Position numbers and translations under genes: made by a program. From the NCBI GenBank assembly GCA_030765525.1, contig JAVCCK010000034.1, positions 62,001 through 126,000 on the forward strand: 64,000 bases of DNA, in the 5' to 3' direction. Shown piece by piece: positions 35,601 to 42,534 of this stretch; position 1 is the first letter of the stretch, and the number at the start of each line of letters is the position of its first letter. Origin of the DNA: Candidatus Lernaella stagnicola (lineage in GTDB: Bacteria > Lernaellota > Lernaellaia > Lernaellales > Lernaellaceae). The notes under the pieces are model-generated. The model was not told the origin of the DNA and ran no database searches. It worked only from the letters and a program-made list of their open reading frames with translations.

Positions 35601-37686
35601 CGTACGCCGCGAGTTGGTGGATCTCTACGAGGAGACCGGCCAGCCCAACAAGGCGGTCATTCAATTGCTCGACCTCGCCGAGCAGCTTAGCGCGGCGGAC
35701 GAGTCGGACGAGGCGGTCACGCAGCTTGAACGCGCCGTCGTCATGCAGCCGGGCAACGAGCCGGTCAACCAGCGGTTGGCCGAAGCCTACGGCGCGGCCG
35801 GCGAGAACGAGAAGGCGGTCGAGAAATTCTTCCAATTGTATGAAATCGATATGGCGGCGCGGCGTCGGCGCGGCGCGGAAAGACACCTGCGCGAAATTCT
35901 CGAAATCGACCCCGACAACGCCGAGGCGAAAGAAAAGGTTTTCGACCTATTCAAGGCCGGCGTAACGCCGGAAGAAAAAATCGCCGATTTGTTCGAGCGG
36001 GCCGAAGAGTCGCTGGCCGGCGGCGATATCAAGGCCGCCGAGCAGGCGCTCAAGCAGGCGCTCGTGATTGACCCGAGTCACAGCGAAGCGCGGGAACTGT
36101 TGACCCAAATCGCCACCACGCCCACGCCGGAAATCGGCATCGAAGAACCGATCTCCGACGAGGTGTTCGACGTACAGGCCGTGAGTGACGAAACCGGAAC
36201 CAGCGACGAGGAAATCGAAATCGATTGGGGCGAACCCGAAGCGGCCGAAGAAGTGGCCGAAGAGATCGCCGTGCCGCACGCAGAACCGGACGAGGAAGTC
36301 GCTGCAGAGGGCGTGGAAGATGTCGACGTGTTCGGCGACATGGCCGAAGGCGCACCCGAAGCCACGGCGGCGGAACCGGTTGCGGATGATGACCTTTCGC
36401 CGGAAGAGGTTGCTTTGGAAGACGCAATCGACCGCGTCGATTCGGCGTTGAGCGACAGCTTCGGCCAAGAGGGCGAGGAAGTGGAAGCCCCGGAAGAAGC
36501 CAAGGCTTCGGAAAACGTCGGCGAGAAATGGGTGGAGCGGCTCTTGCCGGAGACGGAAGAGGAAGCGACCCCCGAAATCTCCGAGGGAGAGTTTGCCGCC
36601 GCTGAGGAAGACATCGCCGAGATGGCCGCTCCTGCGGAAGCAGAGGTCGTCCAAGAGGAGTCGACCGACGAACTCACGCGGGCGATTGACGAATTCCTGG
36701 ACGGCGCCACGCAGGAAGAAGAGCCGCCGACCAGCCTCGTGACGGAAGCGGAGCCCGAGACGGAATCGGCTGAAGATGTCGAAATGGTCGAAGGCCTGAC
36801 GCAGGGCATTGACGATGTGTTCGACCGGGAAGAGCCCGCGGCGGAAGCAGTCGTAGACGGCGACGAGATCTCCTCCGATGACTTCCTCGACGAAAAAGCC
36901 GAAGAAGAGCCCACCGAGGAAGGGCGCGTCGTCGAAGACTTCAAGCCGTTTACGGAGTCGACGCCGGAAGAAACGCTGGAGGGCGAAGTGGCTCCACCGG
37001 CGAGCGATGATGACTTCATGTCCGATCTCCTGCACGAACTGGAGGAGGGGCAACCGGCGGAAGAAAAGCCTGCCGCTGAAGAAGCCGCGAGTGAGCCGCG
37101 CGACCTTTTCGACGAAGTGTTCGGTGAGGCCAAGACCGCCGCCGGTGCCGAAGGAAGCGGCGATGCTTTCGACGAATTGCTCGGTGATTTGGGCGAGGCG
37201 GGGAAGGCCTCCGAGGAAGACGACATCTTCAAGTCTTTTGTCGAAGGTCTGCCGGAAGAGTTGCGCTCGTCCAATTCGGCGCAGACTCATTACGACCTGG
37301 GCATTGCGTTCCGCGAAATGGACTCGAACACCGAAGCCATTGCCGAACTCGAGAAGGCGCTGATCAAGGACGACGGTTCGCTGGCGTTCGCCGTCAATTA
37401 CGAGTTGGGCCAGTGTTACGCCATCCTCGAAAAATTCGATATGGCCGTTGATTACTTCGAAACCGCGATATCGGCGGGCACCGACGACGAACAAGTCATG
37501 CTCGACCTCACTTTCGAATTGGCGGTCGCGCTCAAGAATATGGGCGAGTTCGGCGAGGCGAAAAAGTTCTTCGAGCAAGTCGACAAACAGTCGAAAAATT
37601 ATCGCGGCGCCAAGGCTGAGATCGCCGAGTGCAAAGCCGGTGGCAAGAAACGCGGCGGGGACGACGATAACATCGGATACCTTTGA
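29665..37686 (+). CDS. Giant cytoplasmic TPR protein (2,673 residues)
   Basis: A long array of TPR-like helical hairpins, more than forty by eye, from about residue 20 to 2140. An acidic Glu/Val-rich insert lies at about 310-475 and a second acidic linker at 2150-2520. A final TPR block (about 2530-2660, AQTHYDLGIAFREMDSNTEAI) ends the protein. There is no signal peptide or membrane helix; the N-terminus is Lys-rich. TPR arrays are protein-binding scaffolds. The second linker repeats short acidic-aromatic motifs (DDVFD, RDLFDEVFG, DDIFKSF). The start is a TTG at 29665 with GGGAG upstream. The stop overlaps the start of the ATPase gene by one base, so the two are coupled. Specific function unknown. 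Confidence 0.85.
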   Translation: MAKDKKGKKDGLLSKLKGSKQKKYDPELAELQREVQDDPANMRARRKLADYYLKRGDKLKALDQYLTVAETYAEKGFYPKSVAVYKQALQLQPDMIEIYLKLAGLYRKLGLIPEVVEQYHKAAAIYENQGKNREALDMRRMMLDLDPSNIMGRLKLGQKYLEGGFKTEASASFLRVAELFEQQGKTAEKQKLLEGVLDRGLEVFEILYKLVELYREQGHPELALARLAKLSGELAGSSSTLELTAEIAAELGKPAVAIKALERASELYRKIDRMDKVREVCERILELDVDNEYAVTRLSEIPSPPVSEDIELEPLPEMEEEEEFETITPPAAKVEKAVEEITIEDDELPLEEVSPEEEPVIEEVQIEDDLVIEEVALDEEQPVVEVEPVEVEEPEPAEIEEIALEEEPVVEEVAVEEEVAIEEVAMEEAELEEEPVVVEVAMEEEPVVEEVAAEEEVAAEAEEPVEEEAEEEGPDQIDLGEMSEEEAAERLDEAIDIYLKYNLRDKAVEYLNLALERNPSSLLVLEKLMTVHRDSGEDAKAEQILGELIEIAQKQQRVEKLEQYLTQMLEASPDDLDTALRLAEHYEETEPERAIVHFFDLANRHRDLENADEAELMLDRILAIDPEHEGAHRELLDIFEQSGQIDKAVEKLFALAEAARDSGDTESAENFLMRVLDHHSNEDRAQEELLALYDHAGATDKYADLLRRVADQNAQAGHYDRALEQYGQWLDLDEDNLEARERIKDLYLEKGDTDEAIGILIDIAERAADEHPTKAAEALREILSLDSDHVAARESLRDALLAAGDVAGAVNEMMTLAKAALENSEAEEALGHLDGVLGVDPRNDQALRRKISILRDLGREDEATELLFEIAAFAERSGDIDKAEATLREVLATDEHAIRARISLKDLFLNAGLEDKAVAELIDLAQTAEQTGDNDTALVYWGEISGLDPDNLDARKGIARLHLAGGDTDSAVSELLSVAGLQETGGDLDGAIETLRQALEYDEQNEVAASRLIELLLQTGQTEPAVELLMTEAAHARSAGRLPKARDSYERVIEHDGRNVEARRQLKEVYLGTGRQDRAIEQLFAMADLFKALDEPDNVEAALREVIELDGENTEAATALKDHYFASGQQAAGLDMLHDFVQKARAQREIEEAKTFAEEMLAVQSDDRRALIALAEIAVEENDTFAAVGRFRTLAGLALAENANEEAERHFARIIELDDADAEARAELKTLLLARGDRLGATEQLFALADLAGEGGDSDEALRYYREVLELDSRNETALENLVDIMVAAGDGDQAIEEMFLLAEIAREKTDFTRAERFLRQVLDVDGDNTQALEILSDVHIAGGETGQAVEELFRLVEAAENAEDYEHALGLVDRVLDLDEENINALGKKADLLDLLERHDEAVASLLQLAGAQRARELDDHAERALRKAQKLAPEDQGVHDALIDLLSGAEDTQPVIDELLRFNGAAIEDGDHDKATTVARRILDLNPRFERAHRMLIDALKAQDELEAATEALFALSDLQAEAGEQAAAEETIEEVLSLEATNQAAIDKLTMLMLDTGRHSEAVKLLLAFGDRLQRVEQFAEARTAFERVLDIEDGDAEALGKLKESYLVTSDMAEAVEILFRTVSAADSRHEEDLAFDSLREILELDERNIEAFEDLKARLFKADRVDDAVDLMLMADEKMPPVWDEDRRIDNLEEILETDEQNNEALERLADIFKRTDQADRAMDILFRLAELAEQDGDSEGAAGRLGDIIAIDGRNLRAHLRVANLYEQAGDEDALAARLLTIAHLQQDAGDLDEAAATLRRVQAIEKFEEKALRELDDLFGAAGDEQQRLEVRFELAAVYGRRDDVTEAEAIYLGILKQDTDNLLARDSVINLYAEHERGADAAAQAIVLADRARKAEDFDEAISRYEQVLFFDVDNTKARRHLKSLLVKTEQFGAACMQLRVLADAARDGDDLIAVEDALTELLQLQPDDLDVRRELVDLYEETGQPNKAVIQLLDLAEQLSAADESDEAVTQLERAVVMQPGNEPVNQRLAEAYGAAGENEKAVEKFFQLYEIDMAARRRRGAERHLREILEIDPDNAEAKEKVFDLFKAGVTPEEKIADLFERAEESLAGGDIKAAEQALKQALVIDPSHSEARELLTQIATTPTPEIGIEEPISDEVFDVQAVSDETGTSDEEIEIDWGEPEAAEEVAEEIAVPHAEPDEEVAAEGVEDVDVFGDMAEGAPEATAAEPVADDDLSPEEVALEDAIDRVDSALSDSFGQEGEEVEAPEEAKASENVGEKWVERLLPETEEEATPEISEGEFAAAEEDIAEMAAPAEAEVVQEESTDELTRAIDEFLDGATQEEEPPTSLVTEAEPETESAEDVEMVEGLTQGIDDVFDREEPAAEAVVDGDEISSDDFLDEKAEEEPTEEGRVVEDFKPFTESTPEETLEGEVAPPASDDDFMSDLLHELEEGQPAEEKPAAEEAASEPRDLFDEVFGEAKTAAGAEGSGDAFDELLGDLGEAGKASEEDDIFKSFVEGLPEELRSSNSAQTHYDLGIAFREMDSNTEAIAELEKALIKDDGSLAFAVNYELGQCYAILEKFDMAVDYFETAISAGTDDEQVMLDLTFELAVALKNMGEFGEAKKFFEQVDKQSKNYRGAKAEIAECKAGGKKRGGDDDNIGYL

Positions 37687-38618
37687 TGAACTACCTTGAG
37701 TTCTACGCGCTGGAGCGCGAGCCCTTTTCCAACGTGCCTGACCAACGCTTTTTTTGGAACGGTCGTTCGCACCAGGTCGCCCTGACCAAACTGCAATTCG
37801 CGCTCTCCCAACGCCGCGGCCTAGCCCTGGTCACCGGCGAAATCGGCGCGGGGAAAACCACGCTGGCCCGTCAACTCTTTGAGTCGCTGGACGACGACAA
37901 ATTCTTCCGCGCCTTGCTCGTGGTGATTCACGCCGAGGTGACGGCCGATTGGCTATTGCACCGGTTCGCTCAATTGCTGGGCGTCCCCGAACCCAAACAC
38001 GGCAAGCTGGAATTGCTCGGGCAGATATACCAACGCCTACGCGAAATCGACCGCGAAGATAAGACCGTCAGCCTGCTTATCGATGAAGCCCAGATGCTCG
38101 GCACCCGCGAACTGATGGAAGAATTCCGCGGCCTGCTCAACATCGAAATGCAGGGGCGAAAGCTGATCAACTTCGTGTTCTTCGGTCTGCCGGAAGTCGA
38201 ACAGAACCTCACGCTCGACGAGCCCCTCCGCCAACGCGTCGCGCTGCGCATCGGCCTGCAACGCTACGACGAACACGACACCACCGAATACATCGCGCAC
38301 CGCTTGAGAATCGCGGGCGGCGACCCGGAATTGATCAACGTCGACGCGGCCCGTTGCGTGCACTCTTTCAGCCTCGGTTCGCCACGCGTAACCAACGCGA
38401 TTTGCGACAACCTGCTGCTGGAGGGTTTCCTCGATGAAACCCGGACGTTGACCGTGGAGATGGCGAAAAAAGTCGCCGGCGAACTGAATCTTCAACCGCC
38501 GCAACGGGACCCGCTCGCCGAAATCCTGGGGCGGCGACCGGGCAATCAACCGGCGCCGAACGCCGAAGAATGGCGCGAGGTTGACCTCGATAAACTGCTG
38601 AGTTTCCTCGACGAGTAA
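37686..38618 (+). CDS. ExeA/GspA-like AAA+ ATPase
   Basis: 310 residues. The N-terminal FYALEREPFSNVPDQRFF motif, Walker A GEIGAGKTT, Walker B VSLLIDEAQML and the sensor-like FVFFGLPEVEQNL place it in the ExeA/GspA (AAA_22) ATPase family. That family helps insert secretins through peptidoglycan or acts in Tn7-type systems. The GspA membrane helix and peptidoglycan-binding domain are missing, so it is cytoplasmic. Its ATG overlaps the giant TPR stop (TGATG), which argues for joint function. The start was moved to 37686 from the TTG at 37683. The C-terminal 60 residues are a variable tail. Confidence 0.85.
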   Translation: MNYLEFYALEREPFSNVPDQRFFWNGRSHQVALTKLQFALSQRRGLALVTGEIGAGKTTLARQLFESLDDDKFFRALLVVIHAEVTADWLLHRFAQLLGVPEPKHGKLELLGQIYQRLREIDREDKTVSLLIDEAQMLGTRELMEEFRGLLNIEMQGRKLINFVFFGLPEVEQNLTLDEPLRQRVALRIGLQRYDEHDTTEYIAHRLRIAGGDPELINVDAARCVHSFSLGSPRVTNAICDNLLLEGFLDETRTLTVEMAKKVAGELNLQPPQRDPLAEILGRRPGNQPAPNAEEWREVDLDKLLSFLDE

Positions 38619-38624
38619 TACGGC

Positions 38625-39515
38625 ATGGTCGAAATTTACGCGAAGACAGAGAAGCGGATCATCAAAGGCAATGACGGCACGCCGCTGGCCGTTTGGATCA
38701 TGGGGGACGGGCCGGTGGATTGGGTCATCGCGCCCGGTCTCGGCACGCCGCACATTTCCTGGAAGTTCATTGTCGAGCGTTTCCAACACCAATTTCGCGT
38801 AATCACCTGGGACGCCCGGGGTACGTACTCGTCGGGCACGCCGCGCGACATGGATCGCCTGCGGGTCGAAGACCACGCTGCGGACTTGTTCGCGGTTGTC
38901 GATGAACTCGGTATTGACGAGTTTATCGCCGGGGGGTGGTCGATGGGCGTGCAGATATCGCTCGAGGCCTTTCACCGGCAGCCCGAGCGCTTTTCCGCGC
39001 TCATTCTGCTAAACGGAGCTCCGGGTCAACTGCTTTCAACGGCGTACGGCGTTCCCGGTTTTGAGAAATTCGCCATTGCCGTTCTTAATGTCAGCAGCCG
39101 TTTCGGCTCGCTGTTCGGCCCGGCGTTTACTTGGTTGCTGACCCAGCCGTGGACGCTTTCGACCATGAAGGCGCTGCAGATATTTACCGACAACGAAGAG
39201 TATTTCAGAAAGATGGTCGGTACCTTCCGGGACCTCGACTTCGGCACCTACTTTAAGATGATGGTGCTCACGAACGAACACACGGCCGTACCATATCTAC
39301 CGGAGGTCGACGTGCCGACGCTGATTACCGCCGGCACCAAAGACAAGATGACGCCGCTGAAGACGGCACATTTGATCGTTGATACGATACCCAACGCGGA
39401 ACTGTTCATTGTTCCCAACGGTACCCACTACACGATTGTCGAATATCCGGAGATCATCAATCTGCGCTTGGAACGCTTTTTCCGCGATCACGTGCCCGAA
39501 GCGAACGTGGACTAG
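38625..39515 (+). CDS. Alpha/beta hydrolase
   Basis: 296 residues with the alpha/beta hydrolase fold. The nucleophile is S106 in the elbow GGWSMGVQ, the acid is the Asp in TAGTKDKMTPL and the base is the His in VPNGTHYTIVEYP. The first strands (DWVIAPGLGTPHISWKFI, FRVITWDARGTYSSG) supply the oxyanion region. There is no signal peptide. It starts 6 bases after the ATPase stop and is probably in the same operon. The substrate is unknown; esterases, haloperoxidase-like enzymes and C-C hydrolases share this pattern. Confidence 0.85.
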   Translation: MVEIYAKTEKRIIKGNDGTPLAVWIMGDGPVDWVIAPGLGTPHISWKFIVERFQHQFRVITWDARGTYSSGTPRDMDRLRVEDHAADLFAVVDELGIDEFIAGGWSMGVQISLEAFHRQPERFSALILLNGAPGQLLSTAYGVPGFEKFAIAVLNVSSRFGSLFGPAFTWLLTQPWTLSTMKALQIFTDNEEYFRKMVGTFRDLDFGTYFKMMVLTNEHTAVPYLPEVDVPTLITAGTKDKMTPLKTAHLIVDTIPNAELFIVPNGTHYTIVEYPEIINLRLERFFRDHVPEANVD

Positions 39516-39531
39516 TCTCTTTTCCCGACTT

Positions 39532-39565
39532 AAAAAAATAAGGACCGTGGGGGAGCACGGTCCTT
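39532..39565 (-). terminator. Intrinsic terminator, minus strand
   Basis: AAGGACCGTG and CACGGTCCTT (39540-39549 with 39556-39565) form a perfect 10-bp stem with a 6-base loop. On the minus strand it is followed by TATTTTTTT. There is no T-run on the plus side, so it serves leftward transcripts: the candidate small RNA and possibly read-through from the SxtJ gene. Confidence 0.8.
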
Positions 39566-39761
39566 CACTCCTTAGCTACTCGGTCGCAGGCCAAAATCGA
39601 ATAGCTAAGTGTTTTCTCGAAAAACGAAGCCAGGGACGCCGCCAAAAATATTAGAGGTTCCTTTTAGTCGGGTCGGCTTATATGTGAGGATCTCTTTCTG
39701 TTTATTGTTACAGAGCTTTGCCGACGCCCCCAACTTCCATTTCTTGTTTATCAAAGAACAC
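39532..39761 (-). ncRNA. Candidate sigma54-driven small RNA
   Basis: A predicted minus-strand transcript of about 230 bases runs from a near-perfect -24/-12 promoter to a strong intrinsic terminator, with no plausible gene between. The RNA would fold a GTCGGC/GCCGAC stem (39720-39725 with 39672-39677) enclosing TCTGT/ACAGA (39697-39714). A CTTAGCTA/TAGCTAAG stem (39602-39609 with 39571-39578) lies just before the terminator hairpin. A 10-codon open frame (39708-39740) has no ribosome site. Known sigma54-dependent small RNAs include Qrr, GlmY and Myxococcus Pxr; no homology to them is claimed. Confidence 0.5.
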
Positions 39762-39768
39762 CTGCATT

Positions 39769-39789
39769 AAAAGCAAGGACAGTGCCAAC
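39769..39789 (-). promoter_or_regulatory. Near-consensus sigma54 promoter, minus strand
   Basis: On the minus strand the sequence reads TTGGCACTGTCCTTGCTTTT. TGGCAC and TTGCT match the consensus exactly with correct spacing; only the G after GGCAC differs (T). GG is at 39785-39786 and GC at 39773-39774, so transcription would start near 39761. An inverted repeat GTAAC/GTTAC (39815-39819, 39839-39843) upstream could be part of an activator site. Confidence 0.6.
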
Positions 39790-40111
39790 GTCGAACCATC
39801 GTTGCAGGGGCAGCGTAACTAGTTGAAATATAAAGAATGTTACATGCACTCAGCGCACCACTGCGGACCCGGTCGACGCCACGACGCCGAATATTTGCGA
39901 AATCGGTTGAAAACAGTGCGGAAAATCCAGCGGTCGCGCTGAAGATTAAGCGCGATGGACGGCCTCGGTGTAAGGCCATCCCCTACAGTGGGCCGTTTTT
40001 CGCGTCTGGAGCGACGCGGAATCTCGCGGGGAAATCCAGAAGCCGAATTGGAAACCGGTTGTCGTTAGACATGCGAAGCGGAGTCGAACGAGCGGCGTAT
40101 CCTTACCCGTG
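39790..40111. other. Non-coding stretch upstream of the small RNA
   Basis: No protein or tRNA gene is supported. On the plus strand ACGGCC (39959-39964) and GGCCGT (39991-39996) form a terminator-like hairpin with five T residues. The short open frames here are not gene-like. The stretch may be the 3' region of the SxtJ transcript plus activator sites for the small RNA. Confidence 0.4.
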
Positions 40112-40513
40112 TTACCCCATTCGTTCGGTGCGGTTCCGATCGTAGGGAACATCCGGGCGCTCGTGCCAGTAGCTTTCCTTTTGCGGTTCGATTTTGCGGT
40201 CGAAGAAGTCGATACGCAGCGCACGTAATACCAAGCCGACGGGTACGAACATGACAAGCCAAACCGAGGTCAACAGGATGCGTGTCACCACCCAGTTCAG
40301 CTTCATCGCCAACCACATCCAGCCGCGAAACACCGGCCGCATGAGCGGCTTCAGAAATAGGCCGACCACCAAAACGACAACCGCCGCGGCGGCCAGGTAG
40401 GGCCAGAATTCCCGCTCCCGATACCAGCCGAGCGCCGCAAAGCCGCCCAATAGCACCGCCAGGGCTAGGCTGAAGCTCCGGATGTCTTTGTTTTCGTCTT
40501 TTTTTCGTGCCAT
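40112..40513 (-). CDS. SxtJ-like membrane protein
   Basis: 133 residues: a charged N-terminus (MARKKDENKDIRSF), two helices, the conserved-looking VFRGWMWLAMKLNWVVTRILLT segment within a third helix region, and a C-terminal tail ending near WHERPDVPYDRN. This matches the small SxtJ membrane proteins that sit beside NodU/CmcH carbamoyltransferases. It starts 3 bases after the carbamoyltransferase stop, so the two are surely cotranscribed. The role of SxtJ is not established. Confidence 0.75.
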   Translation of the reverse strand: MARKKDENKDIRSFSLALAVLLGGFAALGWYREREFWPYLAAAAVVVLVVGLFLKPLMRPVFRGWMWLAMKLNWVVTRILLTSVWLVMFVPVGLVLRALRIDFFDRKIEPQKESYWHERPDVPYDRNRTERMG

Positions 40514-40516
40514 GGC

Positions 40517-42337
40517 TTAATCCGGACGGAAGTGTTTGCGCCAGTCGAAGTCTTCTTCCCACTTCGGCTGTTCGGGTTTCAGGAGTAAAAGCGAGCCCAT
40601 CATCAGCGCGTCCATTTCGGTGCGCATGAAACAGCGGTAGGCGTCTTCCGGCGTGCGCACGATCGGCTCGCCCCGCACGTTGAAACTCGTGTTGATCACC
40701 AACGGCACGCCCGAGCGCTTCTCAAATTCCTTGATCAACCGGTGGTAGGGCGCATTGACCTCCGCCCGCACCGATTGGATCCGTGCCGATCCATCCACGT
40801 GCGTGATCGCGGGCACTTCGCTGCGTACCACGCGAAGTTTGGCCAGCCCCTGCGTCGCCCGGTCCGCCTCGCTGACCGTTCGCCGCTTTTCGTCGGCCAC
40901 TTGCGTGACCAGCAGCATGTAAGGGCTAGGCCGGTCGATATCGAACCAATCGCTGATATTCTCTTCGCATATCGTGGGCGCGAAGGGCCGGAAACTTTCT
41001 CGGTATTTGATTTTCAAATTCATCGTGCGCTGCATCTCCGAGTCTCGCGGATCGCCCAAGATGCTGCGCGCGCCCAACGCCCGCGGTCCGAATTCCATGC
41101 GTCCTTGGAACCAACCGAGTACTTTCCCGCTGTCGATCAACTCGGCGCCCTTAACCGGCACGTCGGCTTCACTGAGCTTGTGGAAGGGAATCTCGTGCCG
41201 TTTCAAGAATTCCTCAATGTAATCGTCGGAATAGGCCGGTCCCAGATAGCTGCCGCTTTGGGTGTCCTGACCGTCGGCCCGAACCTGACGCGGGCGATTC
41301 AGGTATTGGTGCCAGGAGAAAAGCGCCGCGCCTAACGCGCCGCCCGCATCGCCCGACGCGGGTTGAATCCACAAGTTTTCGAAGGGGCCCTCGCGCAGCA
41401 CGCGGCCGTTGCCCACGCAATTGAGCGACACGCCGCCGGCGAGGCAGAGGTTTTTCTCGCCCGTCATCTTGTGGACGTGAAACGCCGTTTTCAGCATCAC
41501 CTCTTCGGTCACCGCCTGCACCGAGCGCGCCAGGTCCATGTGAACCTGTTCGAGCTCGCTTTCCGGCAGGCGTCGGGGAATGCCGAAAAGCTTGGCGAAC
41601 GCGCGGCCGGTCATGCGCAGGCCGTGCAGATACGTGAAGTACTTCATGTTCAGCTTGAAGCTGCCGTCGTCCTTGATGTGGATCAGGTGCTTTTTGATCA
41701 GGTCCACGAAGCGCGGTTCGCCGTAGGGCGCCAGGCCCATGACCTTGTATTCGCCGGAGTTGACGCGGAATCCGAGGAAATACGTAAACGCCGAATACAG
41801 CAGGCCCACGCTGTGCGGGAAGCGGATGTCGGCGTGAATCTTGACCTGGTTGCCCTTCGCCGTGCCCCAACTCATTGTCGTCCACTCGCCGACGCCGTCA
41901 AAGGTAATGAACGCCGCCGATTCGAAGGGACTTGGGAAAAACGCGCTGGCCGCGTGGCTTTGGTGGTGTTCCGGAAACACCTGCGGGCCGTGGTAACTCA
42001 GTTCCCGCGCGATGACCTTGGGAATCAACAGCTTCTGTTTCGTCCACAGGGGCATGGCCATCAGGAAGCTGGGCAGCCCCAGCGGCGCGACGTTGAGGTA
42101 GGTGCGCAGCAAGCGCTCGAATTTTAGGAAGGGTTTGTCGTAGAACGCGACCAGATCGACGTCGCCGATCTGGATTCCCGCCTCCTCCAGAAGATATTGC
42201 ACGGCATGATCGGGCAGAGTGTGGTCGTGCTTGATACGCGTGAAGCGCTCTTCTTGCGCCGCCGCGATAATTTCTCCGTCTTTTACCAAACACGCCGCGC
42301 TGTCGTGGTAAAAAGCACTGATTCCCAGGATATACAT
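40517..42337 (-). CDS. NodU/CmcH-family carbamoyltransferase
   Basis: 606 residues. The N-terminal ASKHA/Kae1-like domain (ILGISAFYHDSAACLVKDG, AAQEERFTRIKHD, HHQSHAASAFFPSPFE) makes carbamoyl-adenylate. The YrdC-like C-terminal part (GWFQGRMEFGPRALGARSI, FRPFAPTI, VPLVINTSFNVRGEPIV) transfers carbamoyl to a hydroxyl of a sugar or natural product. It has normal length and complete motifs. The start is the ATG at 42337, where the conserved MYILGISAF begins; the frame extends 29 codons upstream without similarity. The acceptor is unknown; an envelope sugar is plausible given other glycosylation genes in the window. Confidence 0.9.
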   Translation of the reverse strand: MYILGISAFYHDSAACLVKDGEIIAAAQEERFTRIKHDHTLPDHAVQYLLEEAGIQIGDVDLVAFYDKPFLKFERLLRTYLNVAPLGLPSFLMAMPLWTKQKLLIPKVIARELSYHGPQVFPEHHQSHAASAFFPSPFESAAFITFDGVGEWTTMSWGTAKGNQVKIHADIRFPHSVGLLYSAFTYFLGFRVNSGEYKVMGLAPYGEPRFVDLIKKHLIHIKDDGSFKLNMKYFTYLHGLRMTGRAFAKLFGIPRRLPESELEQVHMDLARSVQAVTEEVMLKTAFHVHKMTGEKNLCLAGGVSLNCVGNGRVLREGPFENLWIQPASGDAGGALGAALFSWHQYLNRPRQVRADGQDTQSGSYLGPAYSDDYIEEFLKRHEIPFHKLSEADVPVKGAELIDSGKVLGWFQGRMEFGPRALGARSILGDPRDSEMQRTMNLKIKYRESFRPFAPTICEENISDWFDIDRPSPYMLLVTQVADEKRRTVSEADRATQGLAKLRVVRSEVPAITHVDGSARIQSVRAEVNAPYHRLIKEFEKRSGVPLVINTSFNVRGEPIVRTPEDAYRCFMRTEMDALMMGSLLLLKPEQPKWEEDFDWRKHFRPD

Positions 42338-42451
42338 TCCTGGCAGACCCCCTGCCGTTTGCCGGCGCATCGCCCCCCGGGGGCGCACGCAGGTTTGGAC
42401 GGGACTTGTATCACAACGCGGCAACTCCGGTCAATCGACGCGGCTTGTACG

Positions 42452-42481
42452 TTGACAACCTTCCCCAACAAATCCTATGGT
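42452..42481 (+). promoter_or_regulatory. Sigma70-like promoter for the Lys-rich lipoprotein
   Basis: TTGACA (42452-42457), 18 bases, TATGGT (42476-42481). The predicted start is about 47 bases before the ATG at 42535. Confidence 0.45.
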
Positions 42482-42534
42482 GATTATCATCAACGCAACC
42501 GATTACCATTTTAGCTTGTGACGGGAGAAAGCCG

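Noticed and set aside
29665-37686. The giant TPR gene as a CRISPR-like or DNA repeat array
   Set aside because: The repeats are at protein level with variable DNA; there are no identical repeats with spacers.
39708-39740. 10-codon frame inside the candidate small RNA
   Set aside because: No ribosome site upstream and too short to judge; the region is better explained as structured RNA.
40080-40110. TTCGACTCC on the minus strand as a possible tRNA T-loop
   Set aside because: The flanking bases do not pair as a T-arm and no anticodon arm is found.
39837-40145. A 102-codon plus-strand open frame
   Set aside because: Basic, low-information sequence that crosses a terminator-like hairpin and the end of the SxtJ gene; no ribosome site.
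42344-42359. TGGCAGACCCCCTGCC as a plus-strand sigma54 promoter
   Set aside because: It is a GGCAG/CTGCC hairpin, poor at the -12 element and 175 bases from the nearest rightward gene.
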